This document shows positions 9,483 through 18,213 of a stretch of 63,022 nt of DNA, in pieces. The translations under genes were made by a program, and so were the position numbers. Source of the stretch: Paludibacteraceae bacterium (GTDB taxonomy: Bacteria > Bacteroidota > Bacteroidia > Bacteroidales > Paludibacteraceae); NCBI GenBank assembly GCA_017391525.1, contig JAFOYE010000012.1, positions 64,001 to 127,022 of the forward strand. The letters run 5' to 3'. Positions within the stretch are counted from its first letter, which is position 1. The number at the start of each line of letters is the position of its first letter. Under the pieces are notes generated by a model that did no database searches, was not told the origin of the DNA, and saw only the letters and a program-made list of their open reading frames with translations.

Positions 9483-9518
9483 TTTGCAAAGGTAGGATTT
9501 TTTTTGTAATTTTGCAAA
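9483..9518. promoter_or_regulatory. fully overlapping divergent promoters (cdsA leftward, 114-residue gene rightward)
   Basis: Rightward: TTTG (9483-9486), 20 bases, TAATTTTGC (9507-9515). Leftward: TTTG read at 9518-9515, 20 bases, TACCTTTGC (9494-9486). Each promoter's upstream box is made of the same bases as the end of the other's downstream box, so the two sites occupy the same 36 bases and can hardly be bound at once. Confidence 0.8.
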
Positions 9519-9545
9519 CAAAAACGAAAAAAAATATTTTTTTTT

Positions 9546-9890
9546 ATGAATTCTAATATCGAACTTAGCCTCTTAGAGGCTGAAGAGAAGCAACTTCTCG
9601 ATTATATTTGGAATTTAATTCCAGAACAAGATCGTAACGGTTTAACTCAATCTGACGTATTGCATGTGTTGGATTTGATGGATGATTTTCTATTAGAAAA
9701 TGGTTTGTTAGAGGAGTCTTCCGAGGAGGTGGTTTATCACGAAGGTGAGATTGACGAAACAGAACAATTAGAGTATCTGTTAGCCAAAGCAAAAGAACAA
9801 GGCTTATGCATTACTTCTGAGCAAATTCAACTTATCATGGATGGCGAATTGCAGTATGGTATAGAGCAGGGGTATTACGAAGAAGAGTAA
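9546..9890 (+). CDS. small acidic conserved-looking protein, function unknown
   Basis: 114 residues, no signal peptide or membrane segment, very acidic (many Glu/Asp), predicted mostly helical; it begins MNSNIELSLLEAEEKQLLDYI and ends GELQYGIEQGYYEEE. I do not recognise a domain. The gene is real on contextual grounds: a good promoter 30 bases upstream, a start preceded by an A/T-rich tract, and a strong terminator 14 bases after the stop. It is divergent from cdsA and precedes recN, which has its own promoter. A cytoplasmic adaptor or regulator is possible but unsupported. Confidence 0.8.
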   Translation: MNSNIELSLLEAEEKQLLDYIWNLIPEQDRNGLTQSDVLHVLDLMDDFLLENGLLEESSEEVVYHEGEIDETEQLEYLLAKAKEQGLCITSEQIQLIMDGELQYGIEQGYYEEE

Positions 9891-9903
9891 ATGACAGTTT
9901 AGC

Positions 9904-9942
9904 GCGGCTATTTCGAATATAGAGAAATAGTCGCTTTTTTTT
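9904..9942 (+). terminator. terminator after the 114-residue protein gene
   Basis: GCGGCTATTTC (9904-9914) pairs with GAAATAGTCGC (9924-9934) with one G-U pair, followed by eight T. Confidence 0.88.
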
Positions 9943-9948
9943 ATACTA

Positions 9949-9981
9949 TTTGCATAATTGCGAAATTTTTTATACCTTTGC
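9949..9981 (+). promoter_or_regulatory. promoter of recN-rarA
   Basis: TTTG (9949-9952), 20 bases, TACCTTTGC (9973-9981); the recN ATG follows 24 bases later. Confidence 0.82.
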
Positions 9982-10005
9982 AGGCTGAAATGATTTTGTA
10001 AGATT

Positions 10006-11535
10006 ATGCTGAAGCATTTACATATACGTAACTACGCCCTTATCACTCATTTGGATATTGATTTTCATGAGGGATTCTCTGTGATGACTGGAGAGACGGG
10101 TGCGGGTAAGAGTATCATTCTTGGTGCTCTTAATCTTGTTATGGGTGCTAGGGCGGATACAAAAACGATCACAGAGGGAGAAGATAAGTGTATCATCGAG
10201 GCGACATTTTTGCAGGACGAAGAGGTGATTGTTCGTCGTGAATTAAATGTAAATGGTCGTTCTAGGTCGTTTGTTAATGACGAAGTGGTGACGCAAACCG
10301 AATTAAGGACGTTGGCGCACCAACTGATTGATATTCATTCTCAACATGAGAGTTTGTTGATTGGGGATGACCTTTTCCAAATACAAATTGTAGATACTAT
10401 TGCTAATAATCAAGTCGAACGGGATGCTTATGCTGTTGCTTATGAGCAATATAACGATAAGGTACAGGAACTGCGAAAGTATCAAGAACGTGCGGCTAGA
10501 GCTCAGTCTGATGCGGATTATGTGGCCTTTCAATGGCAACAATTGGAAGATGCTCGATTGCAAGTGGGTGAGATAGAGAATCTAGAGGAAGAAGAGTATC
10601 GTCTCTCGCATGCAGAAGAAATACAGGCCTCGCTTGCTGCTGCTTTGCAGCAGTTAGATGGTGATCATGGTGCGTTGTCAATGATCCATTTGGTACGTTT
10701 GGATGAGGCTGATGCTGTTCTCTCTGAACGCATAGATAGTGTGGAAATTGAACTGAAGGATATTCTTTCTGATATCCAACGTCTATATGATCGTACAGAG
10801 CGTGATCCGCAACGTTTAGAGGAGGTACAGGAACGAATAAGTTTGTTGCAAACCTTGATGAAGAAACATCGGGTTCAGACGATAGAGGAACTTATTTCTT
10901 TGCATGAGGAATTGGGTGCGCAGATGCAGCAACTAGCTAATTATGATGAAGATATAACTCGTTTGAAAGAAGAAGTTGATAGAGCATATGAGCAATTAAT
11001 TCGAGCTGCTGATTCTCTGACTTTAACTCGTCAAGCAGTAAAGGAAACCATCTCATCTCAACTGATTGTTGATATGCAACGATTAGGAGTGAAGCATGCC
11101 AATGTGGCAGTGCAAATTATGCCATTGGATGATTTTACTCCGCAGGGAAAAGACGATGTGCAATTTATGTTTGCAGCCAATCTTAATCAATCACTCCGTC
11201 GTGTGGCAGATGTGGCATCTGGTGGTGAGATTAGTCGTTTGATGTTGTGTATCAAGGCTTTGATAGCTTCTGTAAATGGTTTGCCAACAATTGTTTTTGA
11301 TGAAATAGATACAGGTGTGAGTGGTGCAGTGGCTAGTCAGATGGGTGATATTATGCGTCAGGTCGCAGCATCACGTCAGGTGATTAGTATCACGCACTTG
11401 CCACAAGTGGCAATAAAAGGTGAGCATCATTATTTAGTATACAAGGAAGATACCGATTTGCGTACTGAAACACATATTCGTATATTAACCGCAGACGAAC
11501 ATAGAGCGGAGGTGGAGAAGATGCGGAGTGTGTAG
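10006..11535 (+). CDS. recN: DNA repair ATPase RecN, short at the C-terminus
   Basis: SMC-like protein acting in double-strand break repair. 509 residues: N-terminal ATPase half with Walker A GETGAGKS (29-36), two antiparallel coiled-coil stretches (about 150-360), then the C-terminal ATPase half with the ABC signature ASGGEISRLML (about 404-414) and Walker B PTIVFDEIDTG (about 427-437), and ITHLPQVA. The usual family length is about 550. The protein stops at EVEKMRSV, where relatives continue with a conserved helix (LSG..T..AL..A..LL) of some 30 residues. Only 17 bases separate this stop from rarA, so the missing part is not present as a frameshifted remnant. All ATPase motifs are intact. 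Confidence 0.92.
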   Translation: MLKHLHIRNYALITHLDIDFHEGFSVMTGETGAGKSIILGALNLVMGARADTKTITEGEDKCIIEATFLQDEEVIVRRELNVNGRSRSFVNDEVVTQTELRTLAHQLIDIHSQHESLLIGDDLFQIQIVDTIANNQVERDAYAVAYEQYNDKVQELRKYQERAARAQSDADYVAFQWQQLEDARLQVGEIENLEEEEYRLSHAEEIQASLAAALQQLDGDHGALSMIHLVRLDEADAVLSERIDSVEIELKDILSDIQRLYDRTERDPQRLEEVQERISLLQTLMKKHRVQTIEELISLHEELGAQMQQLANYDEDITRLKEEVDRAYEQLIRAADSLTLTRQAVKETISSQLIVDMQRLGVKHANVAVQIMPLDDFTPQGKDDVQFMFAANLNQSLRRVADVASGGEISRLMLCIKALIASVNGLPTIVFDEIDTGVSGAVASQMGDIMRQVAASRQVISITHLPQVAIKGEHHYLVYKEDTDLRTETHIRILTADEHRAEVEKMRSV

Positions 11536-11552
11536 AGTTAAGTCAAAGTAAT

Positions 11553-12851
11553 ATGTTACCATTAGCAGAACGATTGCGTCCAAAGACGCTGAATGAATAT
11601 ATAGGTCAGCAACACTTGGTTGGTGAGGGTGCTATCCTTCGTCAAATGCTGGATAGAGGGACATTGTCGTCTTTTATTTTATGGGGACCTCCTGGGGTGG
11701 GAAAGACTACGTTAGCTCGTATCATTGCACGTCAATTAGATCGTCCGTTCTATACACTATCGGCCGTTACTAGTGGCGTAAAGGATGTTCGTGATGTGAT
11801 AGACAAAGCTAAACGTCACGCAGTCTCAAATAGCGGTTTGTTTGGTTCTTCGCTAGATAATGAAGGACCAAGAGATAGGCGAGCAGTACTGTTTATTGAT
11901 GAGATTCATCGATTCTCTAAGTCTCAGCAGGATAGTTTGTTAGGAGCGGTTGAGGATGGTACGATAACCTTGATTGGTGCTACGACTGAGAACCCGTCTT
12001 TTGAGGTGATAACACCTCTTTTGAGTCGTTGCCAAGTGTATGTGCTGAAATCGTTGACTAAGGATGATTTGTTGCGGTTGTTAGATAGAGTAATGAAGGA
12101 AGATGAGTACATTCGTAGTTTGAATGTGGAAATCAAGGAAACGGATAGCATTCTTCGTTACTCTGGAGGTGATGCTCGCAAACTGCTAAATATCATTGAA
12201 TTGGTTACTAATTCTGGTGTTAAAGTTATTGATAACGACACTATTACAAAACAATTGCAGCAGAATCCTGTGGCATATGATAAAGATGGCGAATTACACT
12301 ATGATATAGTGTCTGCATTTATCAAATCTATTCGAGGAAGTGACCCTGATGCGGCATTATATTGGTTGGCCAGAATGATCGCTGCGGGAGAGGATCCTAA
12401 GTTTATTGCTAGACGTTTGGTGATATCAGCTAGTGAAGATGTTGGACTCGCTAATCCCAATGCGATGTTGGTGGCAAATGCATGCTTCGATACACTGCAA
12501 AAGATAGGTTGGCCTGAGGGAAGAATACCGCTTGCGATGGCGACTGTTTATCTGGCAACTTCACAAAAATCAAATTCTGCGTATTTGGCTATAAATCACG
12601 CACTTGAGTTGGTCGAGAAGACAGGTAATCAACCGGTTCCTTTGCACTTGAGAAATGCTCCGACGAAGCTTATGAATGAACTCGGTTATGGGCAGGATTA
12701 TCTCTATTCTCATGACTTTCCAAATCACTTTGTTAAACAGCAATTTATGCCTGAAGAATTACAGGGTACGACTTTGTGGCATGCGCAAGGAAGTCCTCAA
12801 GAACAGAAGATGGCTGATTGGATGAAATATCTTTGGGAAAAGGAGCAATAA
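11553..12851 (+). CDS. rarA: replication-associated recombination protein RarA (MgsA, AAA+ ATPase)
   Basis: 432 residues, normal length. Motifs: MLPLAERLRPKTLNEYIGQ at the start, Walker A GPPGVGKTTLA (about 45-55), Walker B VLFIDEIHRFSKSQQD, sensor 1 GATTENPSFEV, and the C-terminal oligomerisation part with MIAAGEDPKFIARRLV and SASEDVGLANP. RarA homologues act at stalled replication forks and interact with SSB and clamp-loader components. It follows recN by 17 bases, which suggests one repair transcript. Confidence 0.95.
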   Translation: MLPLAERLRPKTLNEYIGQQHLVGEGAILRQMLDRGTLSSFILWGPPGVGKTTLARIIARQLDRPFYTLSAVTSGVKDVRDVIDKAKRHAVSNSGLFGSSLDNEGPRDRRAVLFIDEIHRFSKSQQDSLLGAVEDGTITLIGATTENPSFEVITPLLSRCQVYVLKSLTKDDLLRLLDRVMKEDEYIRSLNVEIKETDSILRYSGGDARKLLNIIELVTNSGVKVIDNDTITKQLQQNPVAYDKDGELHYDIVSAFIKSIRGSDPDAALYWLARMIAAGEDPKFIARRLVISASEDVGLANPNAMLVANACFDTLQKIGWPEGRIPLAMATVYLATSQKSNSAYLAINHALELVEKTGNQPVPLHLRNAPTKLMNELGYGQDYLYSHDFPNHFVKQQFMPEELQGTTLWHAQGSPQEQKMADWMKYLWEKEQ

Positions 12852-12875
12852 AGCGTGATTTTATTCTCGTTTATT

Positions 12876-12911
12876 AAACTACTTTATCAATTGATAGGGT
12901 AGTTTATTTTT
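12876..12911 (+). terminator. terminator after rarA
   Basis: AAACTAC (12876-12882) pairs with GTAGTTT (12899-12905), continued inward by G-U pairs and the palindrome ATCAATTGAT; ATTTTT follows. Confidence 0.78.
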
Positions 12912-12912
12912 G

Positions 12913-12978
12913 TTTATCTACTTGGTATCTATTCGGTATCTACTCGAAGTGATAACGGAGTGATGACGGAGTTGTGTG
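12913..12978. repeat. array of six degenerate 11-base units
   Basis: In an exact 11-base register: tttatctactt, ggtatctattc, ggtatctactc, gaagtgataac, ggagtgatgac, ggagttgtgtg. It lies between the rarA terminator and the wlbA promoter. The string AGTGATAACGG recurs in the 11-base array at 50.4 kb. Confidence 0.78.
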
Positions 12979-13039
12979 GGAAAATATAAGTTTTTTTATT
13001 TTGCTCTTTTTACTTAAAGTAAACTTTTTGTGGAAATAA

Positions 13040-13072
13040 TTTGCAAATGTGCTTTTTTTGTTGTACCTTTGC
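13040..13072 (+). promoter_or_regulatory. promoter of the surface-polysaccharide block
   Basis: TTTG (13040-13043), 20 bases, TACCTTTGC (13064-13072), 28 bases before the wlbA-like ATG. Confidence 0.82.
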
Positions 13073-13099
13073 ACGCTAATTGAAAAATAGAATATTTTT

Positions 13100-14077
13100 A
13101 TGCAGAATTTTGCCCTTATTGGTGCTGCGGGTTATATAGCGCCACGTCACATAAAAGCAATTGCAGATACAGGTAATAATCTGATGGTGGCGTATGATAA
13201 ATTTGATTCGGTGGGACGTTTGGATGCTAGTTTTCCAGATTGTTCCTTTTTTACTGAAAATGAGCAGTTTGATCGTTTTTGCAGTAAGCAGATGCGTACT
13301 GATAATCCCTTATCGTGGGTGAGTATTTGTACTCCAAACTATACTCATGATGCGTTTATTCGTTATGGTTTGCGTCTTGGATGTAATGTGATTTGCGAGA
13401 AACCTTTAGTTCTAAATCCATATAACATTGATAATCTCGTGGAATTGGAACAGGAGAGCGGTCGTCAGGCATATACTATTCTTCAGTTGCGTTTGCATGA
13501 TAAGATAGCTGCTTTGCGTGAGAAAGTGAAGAATGGTCCAAAAGATAAGATTTACGATGTGGACCTAACCTATATCACTAGTCGTGGAAAGTGGTATTAT
13601 AGTTCTTGGAAGGGGAATGTGCATAAGTCAGGTGGCATTGCGACTAATATTGGTGTCCATTTCTACGATATGCTGCAGTGGATTTTTGGTGCTGTGAAGC
13701 AGAATATTGTGCATGTGATGTCTTTTGATCGTGTGGCAGGTTATTTGGAATTGGAGCATGCGCGTGTTCGATATTTTTTGAGCATTAATGCTGAGTGTCT
13801 TCCTGTTAATGCTGTGCAAGGTGAGAAGAAGACTTATCGAACCCTTTCTATTGATGGCGAGGAATTTGAGTTTAGTGAGGGTTTTACAGAGTTGCATACT
13901 GAAAGTTACAAGCAGATATTGGCAGGAAATGGTTTCCGTATTTCCGAAGCGAGAGCTTGTACTGAAATTGTGAGTGCAATCCGTTGTGCGGAGCCAATAG
14001 GTTTGGTGGGCGACTATCATCCGTTGGCTAAATTACCTTTGGCAACACATCCTTTTGGATGGGATGAAAAGAGATAA
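13100..14077 (+). CDS. wlbA: UDP-sugar 3-dehydrogenase, WlbA/WbpB type (Gfo/Idh/MocA family)
   Basis: 325 residues. N-terminal Rossmann fold (NFALIGAAGYIAPRHIKAI), SICTPNYTHD, and the active-site segment CEKPLVLNP (Lys-Pro of the Gfo/Idh/MocA family), then LQLRLHDKI and a C-terminal alpha/beta domain. The N-terminal 120 residues closely resemble WlbA/WbpB, which oxidises UDP-N-acetylglucosaminuronate at C3 on the way to di-N-acetyl-mannuronate-type LPS sugars. Partners of that pathway (aminotransferase, acetyltransferase, epimerase) are not in this window. It is followed 15 bases later by the first Wza-like gene. Confidence 0.85.
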   Translation: MQNFALIGAAGYIAPRHIKAIADTGNNLMVAYDKFDSVGRLDASFPDCSFFTENEQFDRFCSKQMRTDNPLSWVSICTPNYTHDAFIRYGLRLGCNVICEKPLVLNPYNIDNLVELEQESGRQAYTILQLRLHDKIAALREKVKNGPKDKIYDVDLTYITSRGKWYYSSWKGNVHKSGGIATNIGVHFYDMLQWIFGAVKQNIVHVMSFDRVAGYLELEHARVRYFLSINAECLPVNAVQGEKKTYRTLSIDGEEFEFSEGFTELHTESYKQILAGNGFRISEARACTEIVSAIRCAEPIGLVGDYHPLAKLPLATHPFGWDEKR

Positions 14078-14092
14078 TAATTGGGTTTGATT

Positions 14093-14923
14093 ATGAAGAA
14101 AATATTTATACTACTTTTCCCAGTTTTGCTTGTGTCGTGCGTTACGAGCAAGAAGGTGAACCTTTTGCAAGAGCCTGGTCAGCATGGTATACCAGCCTAT
14201 GCAGATACCATAACCTATGAGGATTACCAAGTACGTGTGGGCGATCGTTTGTATGTTTACGTTTATTCTATTGATGAACGAGTGAGCAAGATGTTTAATC
14301 CATCGGGTACAGGTATTAATAGTTCGCAGATTCGTCAGAGCTCATCTGTGGGTGGTTCCTATGATTTGTACACGTATCTTGTGTTAGAAGATGGAACGAT
14401 CGATTATCCAATGGTAGGTCATCTTCCGGTTCGTGGTATGACTACTCGTGAGATCAAGCATGCTTTGGAGGCTGAGTTGTCTACTTATGTTTCAGGATAT
14501 GGAGATTATCAAATGCTATCTGTAGAGGTTAATATCGTACGTCGTTCGTTTAGTGTGATAAGTGACAAAGGTAGTGGTACTTTTACTATTCCGAAAGAAA
14601 AGGTCACTATCTACGAAGCTTTAGCAATGGCTGGTGATATTGGTGATTTTGGTGATAGAAGCAAAGTGCGTATCGTTCGTGAGGTAGAAGGTGAGACTTT
14701 TGTGAAGGTGTTTGATGTTCGCTCGAAAGATATTATCAATTCGGAATACTACTACATTGAACCTAATGATGTGATTTATATTCAACGTATCAAAGGACAG
14801 AGTTTTGGTGTGAATTCTGTTACTACATCCATTAGTGTAGCTGCGACAACATTGGCCTTTGGCGGTTTTGTGTATGGACTTGTAGCTAGAATTGTTAATT
14901 CAGTTGAAAAAAATGGTAAATAG
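14093..14923 (+). CDS. Wza-like polysaccharide export lipoprotein (first copy)
   Basis: 276 residues from the ATG at 14093 (MKKIFILLFPVLLVSC), with a lipobox LVSC. A PES domain (about 45-145: YQVRVGDRLYVYVYSIDE, EDGTIDYPMVGHLPVRGMT) is followed by SLBB-like strands (FSVISDKGSGTFTIPKEKVTIYEALAMAGDIGDFGDRS region) and ends with a hydrophobic segment (about 245-268) and a basic tail. Family members form the outer-membrane channel for capsule or exopolysaccharide. Located directly after wlbA and before a second, divergent copy; both precede the Wzc-like kinase. Confidence 0.88.
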   Translation: MKKIFILLFPVLLVSCVTSKKVNLLQEPGQHGIPAYADTITYEDYQVRVGDRLYVYVYSIDERVSKMFNPSGTGINSSQIRQSSSVGGSYDLYTYLVLEDGTIDYPMVGHLPVRGMTTREIKHALEAELSTYVSGYGDYQMLSVEVNIVRRSFSVISDKGSGTFTIPKEKVTIYEALAMAGDIGDFGDRSKVRIVREVEGETFVKVFDVRSKDIINSEYYYIEPNDVIYIQRIKGQSFGVNSVTTSISVAATTLAFGGFVYGLVARIVNSVEKNGK

Positions 14924-14932
14924 TCTAACAGT

Positions 14933-15691
14933 ATGAGTATGAAACGTATATACAAATTATTTATAGTCTTCGTAGCAGTAACTATGAGCAGTTGCTACGG
15001 ATATCGTCAGGTTGGACTATTGCAAGATCGCGAAGATTTGCCTCAATATGATTCTGCTGCATACAAACCGTATCGACTCCAAGTGAATGATGAGATCATT
15101 TATCGAGTAGTCACTATGGATGAGACGATTGCTAAGACATTGTCTGCTAATTCCAATGGATCTGGCCAATATGCCAATTCATATCGTATCTATTCAGATG
15201 GAACGGTAGATATACCATTCTTGCCACCAATCAAGTTAGAAGGATTAACAGAGTTAGAAGCGCAAGATACTTTGCGTGCAGCTTTCCGTGAGATAATCCC
15301 CGATGCAGATGTGAAGTTGGCTTTGTATAATAAGAAATTTACTGTGCTTGGAGATGCTAATTCTGGAACATATGCTATCTACAAGGAGCGTATGACCATA
15401 TTTCAGGCTTTGGCTATGACAGGTGACCTGATGAATTCTGGTGATCGCCGACATGTGCGTATTATCAGACCAAGAGGTAATGCAGAACCAGAGGTGCTGG
15501 AATTTGATATACGCACCAATTCGATCATTGACTCCGAGTACTACTATGTATATCCTAATGACTTGATTTATGTGAGTCGTGATGCAGGTAGTTTTTATAA
15601 GCAAACTAGTTATAGCGGATTCTTGTCACTGATTACTAGTTCTGTATCATTGCTCGTTACGGTGTTGAATTATATACCTGGAGTTTGGTAA
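14933..15691 (+). CDS. Wza-like polysaccharide export lipoprotein (second copy)
   Basis: 252 residues; signal peptide with lipobox TMSSC; PES domain (YRLQVNDEIIYRVVTMDE; SDGTVDIPFLPPIKLEGLT) and an SLBB-like part (FTVLGDANSGTYAIYKERM; LAMTGDLMNSGDRR). It aligns along its length with the gene 10 bases upstream, including the hydrophobic C-terminus, so the pair is probably a tandem duplication whose products may form a mixed channel. The ATG at 14939 (MKRIYKLF) is an equally good start. Confidence 0.87.
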   Translation: MSMKRIYKLFIVFVAVTMSSCYGYRQVGLLQDREDLPQYDSAAYKPYRLQVNDEIIYRVVTMDETIAKTLSANSNGSGQYANSYRIYSDGTVDIPFLPPIKLEGLTELEAQDTLRAAFREIIPDADVKLALYNKKFTVLGDANSGTYAIYKERMTIFQALAMTGDLMNSGDRRHVRIIRPRGNAEPEVLEFDIRTNSIIDSEYYYVYPNDLIYVSRDAGSFYKQTSYSGFLSLITSSVSLLVTVLNYIPGVW

Positions 15692-15722
15692 GAATAATAA
15701 CGAATAAAAATATAACAAATAT

Positions 15723-18197
15723 ATGGCACAAGAAGATGTTCTACAAAATGGCGGCATGCCAGTAGAAGAAGAGAGTTCTAATTTTGACTTAATGGAGTGG
15801 ATACAACGAATTATCCACCATTGGTATCTGTTTTTGATAGGAGCGACCATTGCTTTGGGTTTAGTGTTCTTGAAGAATAAGACCGTGATGGATTCTTACT
15901 TAACGACAGGTACTATGATTATCAAAGAATCCGGAAGCGGAGGTTATGGTGCTTCATCCATTATGCAAGGTTTTGGTGTGGGCGCTGGCTATACCAATGT
16001 CAATAACCAACTTATCATGCTGGGTAGTTATGACCTTATTGGTCGTACCGTTGATTCTTTACCTTTCATGAATGTGGAGTACATTACGAAAGGACGTTTT
16101 AAAACGCGCAATATTTACAACAATACTCCAATTCTTGTAGAGTATACACACCTTGATCCAGGTGCATATCAACATTTGTTCTGTTGTACCGTACAAGAGG
16201 ATGGTTCGTTGCGTATAACCTCAACGACCGAAGACTTCCCATTTAGTTATGTTACCAATTATGGTGAGGAACTCAATACATCTCTTTTCTCAGCACGCAT
16301 CCATCCTACTGAAATGATGATGAGTCCAGGGCAACATATTTATTTCCAATTCCGTTCTCGTGAAAGTTTGACCGATGAATTCTCTATGCGATTGCAACTT
16401 AATTTCGTTACAGAGAATAGTACAGTGTTAGGCATACAACTTATTAGCGAAACACCTGAACGTGATCAAGATTTCATTGATAAACTGAGCGAGATATACC
16501 TCTTACAGAACGTAGAACGCAAGAATCTTGTTGCTGACAAGTCTATTGAGTTTATCAATAAACAACTTGAAATGTTGCAAGGAAGTTTGACAAATAGCGA
16601 GGGAGCTATGACTAATTTCCGTCAGGAGAACAAGTTTGTTGATGTAAACTCTTATGCTGGTGGATTGATGACTAAAGCAAGCCAATATGATCAACAACAA
16701 ATGGCGCTTCGTCTTAAACAAACCTACCTAGATTATCTTTCTGATTACTTAGATCAAAAGATAGAGCAAGGTGCAGTTATTGCTCCATCAACAATGGGAT
16801 TAAACGAACCAATGCTCATGCAATTGGTTCAACAACTCAATGACCTCCAAATACAACGAGGAGAACTTAGTGAGAAGAATGTGTTCTATGCGAAATATAC
16901 TACTGATATAGAGAATGTTAAATCTGCTATTTCTGAGATTGTTCAGTCGATGAGTGCATCACTTGCAATTGAGAATAGAGATTTAACTCTGCGTATGAAC
17001 GAAGTCGAAGAAGAAATTTGTTCGTTGCCTGAGAAAGAACTCGAGATGGTAGCTATCGAACGTAACTATCGTATTGATGATAATTACTATACATTCTTCT
17101 TACAAAAACGAGCTGAAGCAGAAATTCAAAAAGCGGGTAACACTCCTGATAGTGAAATCATGGATCGTGCACGTACTACCCAATCAATGAATAGCAATGA
17201 GAAACAAAAAAACACCATTTTCTATCTTTCTATTGGTCTTCTTGTTCCTCTATTGCTTCTCATCCTATCCGAATATCTTAATAATAGGATTCGTAACATT
17301 AAAGAGGCAGATAAACTCACTTCTCTTGATTTGCTAGGTATCTTAAGACACGTTAAGTCACAAGATCCAACTTATGCTCGCAAGAAACCTCGTTCTAGTT
17401 ATGCCGAGATGTTGCGTAATATTCGTATGAGAATTGAGTTTAAGGTGATGCGCAAAACGAATATTTCCATTGCAGTAACCTCTACTCAATCTGGTGATGG
17501 TAAAACGTATATATGTACTAACCTCGCATCATTGTACTCTATGACTGGCCATCCAACACTACTCGTGGATATGGATATTCGAAAACCAGACGTACACGAG
17601 AAACTTGGATTGGAAGCGCCACTTGGCGTTACCAACTACTTGATTGGTGATTGTGATTTGGAAGATATCATTATTAGAAATGAGAATGTTGGATATGACG
17701 TTATTGCAGCGGGTACTATTCCTCCGAACCCAGGTGAACTTATTCGTTGCGATAAGTTGGCAGAGTTACTGACCCTTCTGAAAGAGCGTTATACTTATAT
17801 TATTATTGACTCTTCTCCTGTCGGTATTGTACCTGATGCCATGGCGTTAATTGAACAAACAGATCTTACTCTCTATGTGTTGCGTTGTATGGCGACTGAC
17901 AAGCGTTTTGCTAAACAAACACTTGAGAATATATCCCAATATCATAAAGATAAGCTAAACCTCGTACTGTCTGATATTCCAACGAATCGAGCTGCTCGAA
18001 GATCAGGCTATGGCTATGGTTATGGCTATGGATCTAAATATGGCTATGGTTATGGCTACGGTTCTGGCTATGGTTACGGTTATGGTTACGGTAGCAAAAA
18101 CAAAAAGAGACGATATGGATTTGATTATATTAGAACACGTTTGTCTAAAAAACCTGTTGAATCACCATATCAATACATTGAGGACGACGAGGATTAA
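15723..18197 (+). CDS. Wzc-like polysaccharide co-polymerase with cytoplasmic tyrosine kinase
   Basis: 824 residues. Membrane segment 1 (about 33-52), periplasmic Wzz-type region with coiled coil (about 270-480), membrane segment 2 (about 502-522), then a BY-kinase with Walker A TQSGDGKT (about 589-596), Walker A' LLVDMDIRKPD and Walker B YIIIDSSPVG. The C-terminal tyrosine cluster is unusual: residues about 762-794 are almost pure Tyr-Gly repeats (blocks of GYGYGYG separated by SK or SG), encoded by a 6-base repeat. In BY-kinases the Tyr cluster is autophosphorylated to control chain length and export. It lies 31 bases after the second Wza-like gene. Confidence 0.92.
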   Translation: MAQEDVLQNGGMPVEEESSNFDLMEWIQRIIHHWYLFLIGATIALGLVFLKNKTVMDSYLTTGTMIIKESGSGGYGASSIMQGFGVGAGYTNVNNQLIMLGSYDLIGRTVDSLPFMNVEYITKGRFKTRNIYNNTPILVEYTHLDPGAYQHLFCCTVQEDGSLRITSTTEDFPFSYVTNYGEELNTSLFSARIHPTEMMMSPGQHIYFQFRSRESLTDEFSMRLQLNFVTENSTVLGIQLISETPERDQDFIDKLSEIYLLQNVERKNLVADKSIEFINKQLEMLQGSLTNSEGAMTNFRQENKFVDVNSYAGGLMTKASQYDQQQMALRLKQTYLDYLSDYLDQKIEQGAVIAPSTMGLNEPMLMQLVQQLNDLQIQRGELSEKNVFYAKYTTDIENVKSAISEIVQSMSASLAIENRDLTLRMNEVEEEICSLPEKELEMVAIERNYRIDDNYYTFFLQKRAEAEIQKAGNTPDSEIMDRARTTQSMNSNEKQKNTIFYLSIGLLVPLLLLILSEYLNNRIRNIKEADKLTSLDLLGILRHVKSQDPTYARKKPRSSYAEMLRNIRMRIEFKVMRKTNISIAVTSTQSGDGKTYICTNLASLYSMTGHPTLLVDMDIRKPDVHEKLGLEAPLGVTNYLIGDCDLEDIIIRNENVGYDVIAAGTIPPNPGELIRCDKLAELLTLLKERYTYIIIDSSPVGIVPDAMALIEQTDLTLYVLRCMATDKRFAKQTLENISQYHKDKLNLVLSDIPTNRAARRSGYGYGYGYGSKYGYGYGYGSGYGYGYGYGSKNKKRRYGFDYIRTRLSKKPVESPYQYIEDDED

Positions 18198-18213
18198 TAT
18201 TATCAATCAAGGT

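Noticed and set aside
9459..9521. N-terminal extension of CdsA
   Set aside because: It would include the leftward promoter boxes; the internal ATG starts at the conserved membrane protein beginning.
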